From positions 1-39,077 of the forward strand of contig JAPLDN010000344.1 in the NCBI GenBank assembly GCA_026391755.1: 39,077 nucleotides of DNA, in the 5' to 3' direction. Within the stretch, counting starts at the first letter, position 1, and each line of letters starts with the position of its first letter. The stretch comes from Bacteroidota bacterium (lineage in GTDB: Bacteria; Bacteroidota; Bacteroidia; Bacteroidales; FEN-979). Position numbers and translations under genes: made by a program. The notes beneath the pieces are model-generated. The model ran no database searches, was not told the origin of the DNA, and saw only the letters and a program-made list of their open reading frames with translations. Shown piece after piece: positions 16,125 through 25,600 of this stretch.

Positions 16125-16944
16125 AGGGTGTGGGAAAGTATTTTTGTCAGGCTTAACCGCCCTGATCGTTCTGTTTGCTGTATCCTGCAGCCCTGCGAGA
16201 AAGGCAATAAAGGCTCCGATCAGGGAAGAGGGAGCCGATTACCTGTTTAAAAAACTCAAAGAGCATGAGTTGAAATATACTTACTTCATGGGTAAATTCT
16301 CGGCCGAATACAAAAACAAGAAAAAAAGCACCTCATTCAACGGCCAGATCAGGATAAAAAATGACAGCGTGATATGGCTTTCACTGACCCCGGGCCTCGG
16401 CATCGAAGCTATGCGCCTCATCATCACACAGGATTCGGTTAAAATGATAAACAAACTTAACAATACGTTTTTCATAGGAAATTATGAAGCTGTGAACCGA
16501 TTTCTGAACACCAATATTGACTTCGACATACTACAGGCATACCTTCTTGGGAATGACCTCAGGTTTTATGAAGACGGGAAATTCAGGGTCACAATAGAAA
16601 ACAACGCCTATAAGCTTTCCACGGCGGCGAGGATGAAACTAAAGAAATATGTGAGGAACAGCCAGGAGAATGCCAGGGCTTTCATCCAGAATATCTGGCT
16701 TGATTCTGAAACGTTCAAGATCACCGAAGCGGATGTCAAGGAAATATCAAATGAAAAGATCAAACTTGAGGCTAATTACGGGGATTTTGAGAATATCGAC
16801 GGACAGCTGTTCCCCAAAGCCCTTGATGTGACCATCTGGGCGGATAATACAATTAAGGTGAAAGCTTCTTTTTCGAGGATCACCGTAAATGCTCCCTTGC
16901 AGTTCCCCTTTAAGATACCATCAGGATATACACAGGTCAAATAA
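16111..16944 (+). CDS. DUF4292 family lipoprotein
   Basis: This 277-residue predicted lipoprotein starts at the ATG inside the end of the TPR gene (MGKNKGCGKVFLSG). A lipobox follows at AVSC near residue 26. The body (KYTYFMGKFSAEYKNKKKST, then VIWLSLTPGLGIEAMRL and IENNAYKLS) matches the DUF4292 family found in Bacteroidota, which resembles LolA/LolB-type lipid-binding folds. It may handle lipoprotein or lipid transfer, but this has not been shown. It is translationally coupled to the TPR gene and lies 17 bp before the M23 gene. Confidence 0.8.
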   Translation: MGKNKGCGKVFLSGLTALIVLFAVSCSPARKAIKAPIREEGADYLFKKLKEHELKYTYFMGKFSAEYKNKKKSTSFNGQIRIKNDSVIWLSLTPGLGIEAMRLIITQDSVKMINKLNNTFFIGNYEAVNRFLNTNIDFDILQAYLLGNDLRFYEDGKFRVTIENNAYKLSTAARMKLKKYVRNSQENARAFIQNIWLDSETFKITEADVKEISNEKIKLEANYGDFENIDGQLFPKALDVTIWADNTIKVKASFSRITVNAPLQFPFKIPSGYTQVK

Positions 16945-16961
16945 CTACAGCTTCAAAAGGG

Positions 16962-18236
16962 ATGTATAGTAAAGTCCAGGGCCGGAAATCAGCATTCATC
17001 AGTTTACACCTGGTCCTGGTATTTTTATTGACCGTTGCGGCATTCGGGCAAGCCGATAAGGAAAAACTTCAGAAGACCAAGAAACAGCTGGAAGACGAGA
17101 TCCGCTACACAACGGAATTGCTGGAAAAGACTAAGGCAACCAAACAGGTTTCGATGGAGAAACTGAAAATCCTTAACCAGAGGATACACAGCCGTGAAGC
17201 TCTGATTGCCACCATCAACAAAGAACTGGGACAGATCGATATGAATATCCAGGTCGAAAATGTTGAGCTCGACAGAATGTCGAAACAACTTAAAGCCCTT
17301 AAAACGGATTATGCCCGGATGATTTACCAGGCGTATCGTACCATGAACGGCAGAAATAAACTGATGTATATATTCTCGGCCAGGGATTTCAACCAGGCCT
17401 GGCAAAGGATCAGGTACTACCAGCAATATTCGGAATACCGCCGCAGGCAGGCCGAACGGATTGAAAGTACAACCCATGTTATCAATGACCAAAGGAAAGA
17501 CCTGGAATCAAAGAAGCAGGAAAAACTCACTTTGTTTGAGACCCAGCAAAAGGAAAAAGTAAAGCTGGACCTGGAAAAACAGGACAAGGCCAAAACCGTT
17601 AAAGAACTCTCAAGCAAGGAGAAACAGCTCGTTTCTACACTAAAAACCAAGCAGCAGGCCGCTGCCCGCCTTCAATACGAGATTGAAAAGCTGATCGCAA
17701 CTGAGATCAGGGCGTCAGAAGAAAGGATGCAAAAAAACACGGGCAATGAAAAAAAGCCAACGGGACATATTGTTTCCGGCCCCGCAACGTATGAGATGAC
17801 CCCACGCGAAAAAGAACTCTCCAGTTCTTTTGCCTCAAACAGGGGACGGCTTCCGTGGCCCTGTGAAAAAGGCTTCATCTCCGGCACTTTCGGTGAGCAT
17901 GCACATCCTGTGCTTGAAAGGGTAAAGGTTAAAAACAACGGGGTGGATATAACCACCGAGCCAAATTCCCTGGTTAAAGCCGTTTTCAATGGCAGGGTTA
18001 GCAAAGTGATGTCGTTCCCTAACCTGAATAATGTGGTTATAGTTAGGCATGGAGAATACCTGACCGTATATTCTAACCTGGATGTTGTGAGTGTCAAGGA
18101 AGGGCAAGAAGTGACCACCCGCCAGGCTATAGGCAAGGTACACTATAATAATGAAGAACAAAAAACCGAGCTGCATTTTGAGATCTGGAAAGGCAAAATG
18201 ATCCAGAACCCCGAAAACTGGCTTGCCGGACGATAA
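16962..18236 (+). CDS. EnvC-like M23 (LytM) protein with degenerate zinc site
   Basis: This 424-residue exported protein has a signal peptide (about residues 1-31, ending AFGQ). A long coiled coil of about 230 residues (KEKLQKTKKQLEDEIRYTTE and onward) is followed by a C-terminal LytM domain (GTFGEHAHPVLERVKVKNNG to the end). Active M23 peptidases have HxxxD with HxGxD-like spacing and HxH ligands. Here the first motif reads NNGVDI, so the His is replaced by Asn, and YSHL is replaced by YSNL. LHFEIW remains. As in E. coli EnvC, such a domain is expected to activate a cell-wall amidase, not cut peptidoglycan itself. It closes the dut-TPR-DUF4292 cluster. Confidence 0.87.
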   Translation: MYSKVQGRKSAFISLHLVLVFLLTVAAFGQADKEKLQKTKKQLEDEIRYTTELLEKTKATKQVSMEKLKILNQRIHSREALIATINKELGQIDMNIQVENVELDRMSKQLKALKTDYARMIYQAYRTMNGRNKLMYIFSARDFNQAWQRIRYYQQYSEYRRRQAERIESTTHVINDQRKDLESKKQEKLTLFETQQKEKVKLDLEKQDKAKTVKELSSKEKQLVSTLKTKQQAAARLQYEIEKLIATEIRASEERMQKNTGNEKKPTGHIVSGPATYEMTPREKELSSSFASNRGRLPWPCEKGFISGTFGEHAHPVLERVKVKNNGVDITTEPNSLVKAVFNGRVSKVMSFPNLNNVVIVRHGEYLTVYSNLDVVSVKEGQEVTTRQAIGKVHYNNEEQKTELHFEIWKGKMIQNPENWLAGR

Positions 18237-18248
18237 GCCCCTGGTATT

Positions 18249-19157
18249 ATGCACCATATTGGAGAATTTGCCGCCTTGCTTACTGCCTTCTTCTGGACGG
18301 TCACTGCGATCACATTCGAAGCGGCAAGCCGGAAGATCGGTTCAATGGTTGTAAATATCCTCAGGCTCATCATCGGTTTTTTCTTTCTCACTGTGTTCGT
18401 TTTTTTTTACCGCGGATATCTTTTCCCCGTTGACGCCAGCCTTCACAACTGGCTCTGGCTGTCATTGAGCGGGCTCATAGGATTTACTTTCGGAGACCTT
18501 TGCCTCTTCCAGTCTTTTGTACTTATCGGGGCCAGGGTTTCCATGCTTATCATGGCTTTAGCTCCCCCTATGACCGCCCTGTTTGCATGGATGGTCCTGG
18601 GGGAAAAACTGAGCCTTCAAAGCTGGATAGGGATGGCGGTGACAATGAACGGTATTGCACTCGTTGTCTTAAGGAGAAGCGGTGATGGAGAAAAGAATGG
18701 GCTGCTGAACATGCTTAAATTTTCATATCCGATCTGGGGTCTTCTTCTTGCTTTCGGAGGGGCTGTCGGACAAGCAGTAGGGCTGGTCCTGAGCAAGGTC
18801 GGAATGCAGGGATACGACACCTTTGCATCGACTCAGATCAGGGTAATGGCAGGCACGGCAGGTTTTGCAATAATCTATGCGTTTATGGGAAAATGGAAAG
18901 ACGTGTTCAGGGGAATATCAAAGGCAAAGCCAATGGCCATTCTCTCGATAGGCGCCTTCTTCGGCCCTTTCCTTGGGGTCTCGTTTTCACTTATAGCAAT
19001 AAAATACGCCGATACGGGCATCGCCTCAACGATAATGGCCATAGTCCCGGTGCTCATCATTCCGCCATCGATGATACTGTACAAAGAAAAAATCAGTTTA
19101 AAAGAAGTCATCGGCGCCATCCTCGCTGTTGGCGGAGTTGCAATTTTCTTTTTATAA
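18249..19157 (+). CDS. EamA-family (DMT) membrane transporter
   Basis: This 302-residue protein has ten predicted helices in two EamA halves (about residues 5-135 and 155-300). Each half ends in the usual GExL-type segments: AWMVLGEKLSLQSWIGMAVT in the first and ILYKEKISLKEVIGAILAVG in the second. The family exports metabolites such as amino acids, nucleotides or other small molecules; the substrate cannot be told. It starts 12 bp after the M23 gene, so it is probably read through from it. Confidence 0.88.
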   Translation: MHHIGEFAALLTAFFWTVTAITFEAASRKIGSMVVNILRLIIGFFFLTVFVFFYRGYLFPVDASLHNWLWLSLSGLIGFTFGDLCLFQSFVLIGARVSMLIMALAPPMTALFAWMVLGEKLSLQSWIGMAVTMNGIALVVLRRSGDGEKNGLLNMLKFSYPIWGLLLAFGGAVGQAVGLVLSKVGMQGYDTFASTQIRVMAGTAGFAIIYAFMGKWKDVFRGISKAKPMAILSIGAFFGPFLGVSFSLIAIKYADTGIASTIMAIVPVLIIPPSMILYKEKISLKEVIGAILAVGGVAIFFL

Positions 19158-19168
19158 TTGCATTGGGA

Positions 19169-19720
19169 ATGGAGACAAAAAGAAATACTGCTGTATATGA
19201 ACATAAGCCCGGGCTAAGGTTTTACCTTGGCGCATCAATAATTTTTTTGTCTTTTTTCATGGTGCCTACGGGGCTTCTTGTAACCCATCACATGCACAGG
19301 CATGCATTAAAAGCCATTATCCTTGGCTTCTTCTGGGTTAACGGCCCGCTCTGGAAAATCCTGGGTATCGGCATTATGGGAAAGGTGTCGTACTATTATA
19401 TAATCGAGCACCTCAAGATCCATTACAAACGGGTAATTGAGCCCAAGCCGGTTAGCAGGAAACGCTATTACATAGGGCTGTTCATGTTCACCCTGCCGTT
19501 TGTCCCTTCTTATGTAATGGCTTACGCACCCCACCTGCTTCCGGAACTGGCCTCATTGAGAGTATACGTCAATATTTTCTTTGACCTGGTATTCCTCTCC
19601 AGCCTGTTTGTGCTGGGAGGAGATTTCTGGGATAAGCTCAGGGCCTTGTTCAACTATTCAGCTAAAGCAAGCTTCCCGGGCGAGCCTAATTGCGAAGAAG
19701 AAACGCAAACCCCCGGATGA
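19169..19720 (+). CDS. small four-helix membrane protein (transporter-suffix-like)
   Basis: This 183-residue protein begins at the ATG 11 bp after the EamA stop. The reading frame is open further upstream, but that part overlaps the EamA gene and is not needed. Four hydrophobic helices are visible (LGASIIFLSFFMVPTGLL, AIILGFFWVNGPLWKILG, YIGLFMFTLPFVPSYVMAYA, IFFDLVFLSSLFVLGG). A charged loop (HLKIHYKRVIEPKPVSRKR) separates the two pairs. It resembles the short membrane proteins called transporter suffix domain proteins, but I cannot confirm this. The position suggests a link to the EamA transporter. Confidence 0.65.
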   Translation: METKRNTAVYEHKPGLRFYLGASIIFLSFFMVPTGLLVTHHMHRHALKAIILGFFWVNGPLWKILGIGIMGKVSYYYIIEHLKIHYKRVIEPKPVSRKRYYIGLFMFTLPFVPSYVMAYAPHLLPELASLRVYVNIFFDLVFLSSLFVLGGDFWDKLRALFNYSAKASFPGEPNCEEETQTPG

Positions 19721-19724
19721 ACTT

Positions 19725-19761
19725 AAAAAAGGCCGCCGCAATATTTTGCAACGGCCTTTTT
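19725..19761. terminator. bidirectional intrinsic terminator
   Basis: An A-run, GGCCG (19731-19735), a partly paired AT-rich loop, CGGCC (19752-19756) and a T-run lie between the plus-strand EamA block and the minus-strand TonB receptor gene. It can terminate both convergent transcripts. Confidence 0.8.
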
Positions 19762-19792
19762 AGCTATGACAGATGCCCCTCCGGGGCTTCAT

Positions 19793-21970
19793 TTATAAAT
19801 TTAAACGCAGGTTCACAAAGAATTCCCTGCCAGGAGCCGGCTGGTATGAATTGTAATCCACCCCGTTATTGGGTTCGGTAAAACCGAAATACTGGGTATC
19901 GAAGACATTCTTAACATAAAAACCAAGATCGCCTCTAATCCATCCGAGCTTCCATTTATAATGCAGGTCAACATTCCAGAGGTTATACCCGCTCACCCAG
20001 GAACTTCTTACGCTTCCCGGCTGGTAGTAGGTTTGTCCGATAGTATAGTTGTTATAAATGGAATCATCAACCTGGATGCAGTATTTCGTCTGCCACTGGC
20101 AGGCTATACCGGCACTGAAATTCCTCAGGAAATTATAGGTGATCTCACCATACAGCATGTTCCTCGGTGAGTTTGGCAGCCAATGCCCTGCGGTGGAATC
20201 AGGGGACCTGTAGGTGAAATTGGAATAGGTATAAGCAGCATCAATGATAAGATTTTTAACGGGTGAATACGATACAAAAGTCTCAATCCCCCATTTTGTG
20301 CTCTTCCCCATATTCCCGTAGAAGGCAGTATTATTTCCGCGACCGGGGACGCTGTAACGGTAAAAATCATTATTCGACCAGATATCATAGAAAGTGACAT
20401 CGTAATGGAACACTTTGCCAACATCACCCCTTACCCCAAGGTCAATACCCTGTGAAGTCGAAGGTTTGATGAGATTGTTAAAACCACCATAAGCCTGGGG
20501 GTTATTATACAACTCATCATTTGAAGGGGTAAGGAAGCCGGTACCATAACTTGCAAAAACATTGAAAGGCCTGATGATATCCCAGGCAAGGCCGATACGA
20601 TAGGTAGGTTTATCGTAGGTTTTGCTCCCGTTCGGATTGATCGAATCAGGAACGGGAATGTTGCTCTGCAGGCTGCTGTAAACATTATCATAACGCAGGT
20701 TAACAAGAGCGTGGAGTTTTGGAGTAATATCGAGCTTGTCGATGAGGAACACACCTATGCTTCTTTGCCTGATGATCTGGTTGATCAGGATCTGGTCAAG
20801 GTCGAAACATTCGCGGCTCCAGTATGAATCAACACGGGTTGAGTCCCTGTTATATTCTCCGGGAACGGCAAACATATGTTCCGTAATGGTCTGGGTCTGG
20901 TAGTCTGCGCCAAGGCTAAGGAGATTCTTAACGCTGCTCTTCCCGAGGCGAAGATTATACTGGGCCGAAGCCCCCATATTGACATAAGGTTTGTAATCAT
21001 CCCCGTTGTTGGAGGTTTCCCTGTAATAATTTGATCGGGCAAAAGCCCTGGCAGTAATATCCTGGTTGTTGCAGATATCGAATTTAGCGATCAGGGCTCC
21101 GGTGAGGCGTTTGGTTTCGTGGAACTCGTTGTAAGGAACGGCATCGGTATTGGCAGCCCTTGGGCCGAAAGTCTCATACCGGTACATATTGATCCCTTCG
21201 GAATTCTGGTTAAAGTAATTGGTGTAAGTCAGCAACTGGGTGATCTGGACCTTTTCTGAGGGTTTCCAGTTGATCTTTTCACTGAAGTTATCACCCATGA
21301 ATGACTGGTGGTCACGATATCCATGGCCCTGCATATGCGAATATGACACGCGGTAGTTGATCTTGTCCTGGGTCCCGTCAACCTGACCGAGGATCTTCCA
21401 GTAACCATAAGAACCTGCTGAACCCATAAGAGTGGAATTAACGGGTTTGCTTCCCCCGTTATCGGTAATGATATTGACCACCCCGCCGGTTGCATTAGCG
21501 CCATACAACGAAGCAGCCAGGCCGCGCATGACCTCAACATTCTTCACCACGCTCCAGTCAACATCATACAGGTCGGGGCAATAACCACCCGGGTCGTTTA
21601 CAGGGATACCGTCGATCAATACCTGTATCCCCCTGAAACCGCTTTCGGAAAGAATACCCTGGCCACGGATATAAAGATGTACCCTTGAACCATCGGTGCC
21701 GTTTTCCACTTTTACACCCGGAACCAGGCGCAATGCCTCATCAGGGGCAATACTCTTGCTGAGCTCCTGCAATTGGGCTTTGTTGATAACAGTGATAGGA
21801 GCCGGTAGTTCCTTCAACGGAGTAACGGTGCGCATGGCGCTCACCATCACCTCGTCGAGTTTTACCGTGTCTTTGGTAAAGATGACTTTATCTGTTTTGT
21901 TTTTCTGGCCTATTCCCTGGAAAGCAAATGCGATAATCAGGAAAAGGCCTGTTAGTAATCGTGTTTTCAT
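19793..21970 (-). CDS. TonB-dependent outer-membrane receptor
   Basis: This 725-residue protein has a signal peptide (MKTRLLTGLFLIIAFAFQG). A short segment with a TonB-box-like stretch (KLDEVMVSAMRTV) follows. The plug domain (about residues 50-165) contains ITVINKAQLQELSKSIAPDE and the end signature MRGLAASLYGANATGGVVNI. A 22-strand-type barrel runs to the C-terminus. It lacks the carboxypeptidase-like N-terminal domain of SusC proteins and has no SusD neighbour. A siderophore, cofactor or metal-complex substrate is thus more likely than a glycan. Barrel features such as YFGFTEPNNGVDYNSYQP do not name the ligand. A perfect 17-bp dyad lies 42 bp upstream. Confidence 0.9.
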   Translation of the reverse strand: MKTRLLTGLFLIIAFAFQGIGQKNKTDKVIFTKDTVKLDEVMVSAMRTVTPLKELPAPITVINKAQLQELSKSIAPDEALRLVPGVKVENGTDGSRVHLYIRGQGILSESGFRGIQVLIDGIPVNDPGGYCPDLYDVDWSVVKNVEVMRGLAASLYGANATGGVVNIITDNGGSKPVNSTLMGSAGSYGYWKILGQVDGTQDKINYRVSYSHMQGHGYRDHQSFMGDNFSEKINWKPSEKVQITQLLTYTNYFNQNSEGINMYRYETFGPRAANTDAVPYNEFHETKRLTGALIAKFDICNNQDITARAFARSNYYRETSNNGDDYKPYVNMGASAQYNLRLGKSSVKNLLSLGADYQTQTITEHMFAVPGEYNRDSTRVDSYWSRECFDLDQILINQIIRQRSIGVFLIDKLDITPKLHALVNLRYDNVYSSLQSNIPVPDSINPNGSKTYDKPTYRIGLAWDIIRPFNVFASYGTGFLTPSNDELYNNPQAYGGFNNLIKPSTSQGIDLGVRGDVGKVFHYDVTFYDIWSNNDFYRYSVPGRGNNTAFYGNMGKSTKWGIETFVSYSPVKNLIIDAAYTYSNFTYRSPDSTAGHWLPNSPRNMLYGEITYNFLRNFSAGIACQWQTKYCIQVDDSIYNNYTIGQTYYQPGSVRSSWVSGYNLWNVDLHYKWKLGWIRGDLGFYVKNVFDTQYFGFTEPNNGVDYNSYQPAPGREFFVNLRLNL

Positions 21971-22011
21971 TGTAAAATCTTTAAATGTTTATGATAGCAA
22001 AAGTTTGTTAA

Positions 22012-22028
22012 TAATCCTGTGAGGATTA
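22012..22028. promoter_or_regulatory. perfect inverted repeat TAATCCT-GTG-AGGATTA
   Basis: Two 7-bp arms around 3 bases lie about 42 bp upstream of the TonB receptor start. The size and position fit an operator for a dimeric regulator. A small hairpin in the leader RNA is the alternative. Confidence 0.4.
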
Positions 22029-22105
22029 ATACCGATCCCTGCGCCATAAAGCATGACATCATCGTAATCAGGTACGGAAAATCAAAGCGTTAGGAAAAAG
22101 GAAAT

Positions 22106-22606
22106 TCAGGCTATCTCGGGGGGAGGAGAGAATGGTATCAGCGGGTTACCGTCAAAATTTTCACTTACTAAGGGGTAAGTGATTCTTGTTGTTGATGGCG
22201 GATGAGCAAGTTCCATTGTTACCGGCAGCGCGATGCTAACAAGATGCTGAAGTAAATTTGTCGCTTTTTTCTTCTGCTGCATGCTATTCATGCCCGCAAT
22301 AAGGTTCTCTTCCCTTGTATCGCGGATGCAGTAGAAAGTTATGGTTTTCCCCTTTTTCACTTCCCGGGCAACATCATACAGGTTTCCCTGATACACGATC
22401 TCATGTTTGTCAACACGACGAAAAGCAGGATTAGCAGGGGGATTATAGATAGAGAATACCGAAAGCTGATGATCGAGGTACCCGTGTTCAAGCAGGCTTG
22501 TTACCTCCTTTTTAATCAGGTAGCGGCCAAACTCATACACGATATAATAGCCTGCCGTATTGAAGAGCATTGCAAACAAAACAAATATCGTCAGTGTTTT
22601 TTTCAT
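22106..22606 (-). CDS. small membrane-anchored protein of unknown function
   Basis: This 166-residue protein has one N-terminal hydrophobic segment (KKTLTIFVLFAMLFNTAGYY), either a signal peptide or an anchor. The rest is soluble and contains VDKHEIVYQGNLYDVAREVK and TITFYCIRDTREENLIAGMN, with a proline-rich tail (PLIPFSPPPEIA). I do not recognise a named domain. Similar short proteins sit before TonB receptors in Bacteroidota, which would fit a role with the receptor downstream. Its ATG overlaps the stop of the Asp-box T9SS gene by one base (TAATG), so the two are translationally coupled. Confidence 0.75.
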   Translation of the reverse strand: MKKTLTIFVLFAMLFNTAGYYIVYEFGRYLIKKEVTSLLEHGYLDHQLSVFSIYNPPANPAFRRVDKHEIVYQGNLYDVAREVKKGKTITFYCIRDTREENLIAGMNSMQQKKKATNLLQHLVSIALPVTMELAHPPSTTRITYPLVSENFDGNPLIPFSPPPEIA

Positions 22607-25600
22607 TACCTGCTGATCACCAGTTTCAGGGAAATAATGCCAACTTTCCTGTGGATGTTGACTATATAGATCCCTGAAGAAAGGGATGCAAAGTTAATAG
22701 TTTTTATTATCCTGCCTGAAACCATGATGTTATTTTCCTTATAGACCTGCTTCTGCTGCAGGTCTTCTGCCGTAATACCGATAGTTTCTTTAAGGGGTGC
22801 AAAAATATCCAGGGTAACATTATCCCGGGCAGGATTTGGGTATATCTTCACTGAAAAACCGCTCTTTTCCTCCCCTGTCCCAAGGCAATTCTTAAAAGTA
22901 AGCCAAACTGAGTCGGTTTTATAGCAGCCTGCGATGTTCATGGTTTTCAGGCGGAAAAGCCTTGTTCCAATACCACCTGCGATGGCGGTATCGATGATCA
23001 CCGTCGAGGCTGTGAGATTTCCCGGGGTCCACAGGTACGAATGAACATTCGTCGTATCGGCCCTGAGTGTGATAGTTTGCCAGTGGCAGACGGTGTCTTT
23101 TGGTAAAACACTGATCTCTGCAAGGGGGAGCCCGGCAATGGTTAGTTTTTTTGATTTGACATTGCGCCCGTATTCGCTGAAAGCTGTAAGGCTTAAGCTG
23201 GCTGAGCCAATAATGATATCCTGGCTGCCGGGAGTATAAACAGGGCCCGTAATCTTTGGGTCATTAAAAGTGCCGTCGCCCGAAGTAGACCACCTGAGGG
23301 AGTCATACAGCATCACTGTCGCTTGCAGGGTATAGTTTGAACCAGCACAGATCGTTTCGTCAGGACCAATAGAAATATAAGGCAGGATTGGAACCGGGAA
23401 GACAATATAATCGACCCATACCTGGTCGGACCCACTACTTTCGGCCAAATCTTTCTGATAGATCCACTTATAAGTATGCGCCCCCGCCGAAACAGGGAAT
23501 GAAGCCCTGGACCATGGGGTTTCTCCCGACCATTGCGATTGCAGGGTATTGTCGATATAAAACAGCAGAAAATCATAATCCAGTTCAGTGGAGGTTTTAT
23601 ACCAGAAACTTATGCTGTCGTCGGCGGAGGAGGTATAAGTGACAAACATCTGGCAGCTTTGCTCATCACTTATGTGTTTGGAAATGGCCGTGTAAAGGCC
23701 TTCATATGGATTGATATTAGTGATGTCCCAGGAAGCGTTCCCGGCAAAATGCCATGGAAATTTGGTAAATGTATTGGTCTCCCAGTCTTCGGCCACAGCG
23801 CCAATGATCCTGTAAAAATCTTTATGGCGGATGTATTTGCCGCTTTGAGCCGAAACATCCAGGATTGCACCGGCAGAAGTGGGAGCTGAATTGCTTACTG
23901 TAACAGTGTAATGAAGGTTTACAGTTTGTGAGGGATGGATGGTATCAGCAAAGACCGAGTCGTTGAGTACAGTAAGATAAGGGGATGATGTTAGCAGCCT
24001 GGCGTAGGTGCCGGGACAGGGATAATCACCCGCATTGGTTAGTGTTACAATAAGATCAACAGTTTCGCCGGGGTCGAACCTCCCGTTATTGTTTCCGCCG
24101 GGATCAAGAATGGTGATATTCACAATCTCCAGTCCGGGTGCATGTGCGAAGACGACAAAATGACTGTTCCAGGAAGTGTCGGAATTGCTAACGCTGATGT
24201 TGAACCGTATTTTCTGGTTGTACGGGATGGTGTCATTCACCTTGAAGGCAAAACCAGAAGGGACGGTTTCGGTTCCGCCGGCCGTAATAGTTGAATAAGG
24301 TTCCAGGGAATCGGTCATTATAATATACGGGGAGGGGGAAGTGACTTTTACTGTCAGGTTGTTTGAAGTCTGGTCCCCGATATTTTTCACCCCAAGGCTA
24401 AGGTGAAGAGAGTCGCCGAACTTAAGCAAAGCCTGATTCCCGGTAGAAATTTCAGACAATTCATTGGAATAATACATTACCCAGGGCTGGCCCGGGGCCG
24501 GACCAAGGTCAAAAGGGGAAGTCCAGGTCATTGTTTGACCTCCGGGCAGGCGGTTATCGGTCCATACGGGGTATACTTTCATATTCAGCGACTGTATCCC
24601 GATATAATCTCCAAAGTAATTAAAAGTTAGCCCGGGGATGGGGGAAGGAGTAAATGAAACATCACTGACCCTGAAGTCGGTGAAACTGTTCCCTCCGTCG
24701 TAGGACCAGGATACCCAAGTCTCTGCTTCAGCTGGAGATACATTGCGGTCGTCATAATAGATCACGCATATCCCTCCTGTTACTGCATCGACAGTGATCC
24801 AAGGGAAAAAATGCTGTTTGCCAAGGCCGGCTGCATCCTGGTTTACTTTCACAGGGACCGACCATGTAATCCCCTCATCCGCCGACTTGATAAGATATAC
24901 ATTGATATCGCTTCCGGTATTGATCCCGGGCGTTCCAACGTTGGCCCAGACCACATAAAGAGTTCCTCGGTTCGGACCGTTGCTGAGATCAACCGCCATG
25001 GAAGGAAAAGAATTTACCCGCATAGCTTTTGACGTCATGCTGCTACGTATTCCTTTGATATTCTGTATAATGCGCATGGAGGGCTGCCAGATCCCTCCGC
25101 CATCAAATGATCTGACAAACCCGATTGCATTTTCATCGCCTGGCCAGGTGTCGTATATGCTCCAGGCCATATATGCTTCCCCGGCCGGTCCGGTAGCGAT
25201 ATTGACACCATGATTTAATTTCAGTGCATTCACGTTATGGCTTACGGCAATCGGTGAAGTCCAGTGAAGCCCGCCGTCATTGCTTCTTGAAACCTGGATC
25301 TGGCCTGTGTCGGGTGATGCTGTGACGAAATTGGTCCATGCTGCATACAAATTACCCTGGAAGGCGCTGGAAAGGGAGTTGTCAATCCACAAATGGTTTT
25401 TATCGAGCAGTCCGTAAACATTGGCCGGGCCGGCAGCGACCTGTACGTCGTTCCAGGTGATCCCACGGTCATTACTGAAAGCAACACTTTGCCCCATGGT
25501 ACTATTGATCTTGCCTACATACCATCTTCCATCCCTGCTTATAGCTGTGGCAGGGTCGCCGTTGTTTGGTTTTCCGGCCCCGAAGTAGCGTCCTCCCCAG

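Noticed and set aside
18893..19168. Long upstream extension of the four-helix membrane protein gene
   Set aside because: This open stretch overlaps the EamA gene out of frame; the ATG at 19169, just after the EamA stop, gives the membrane protein alone.
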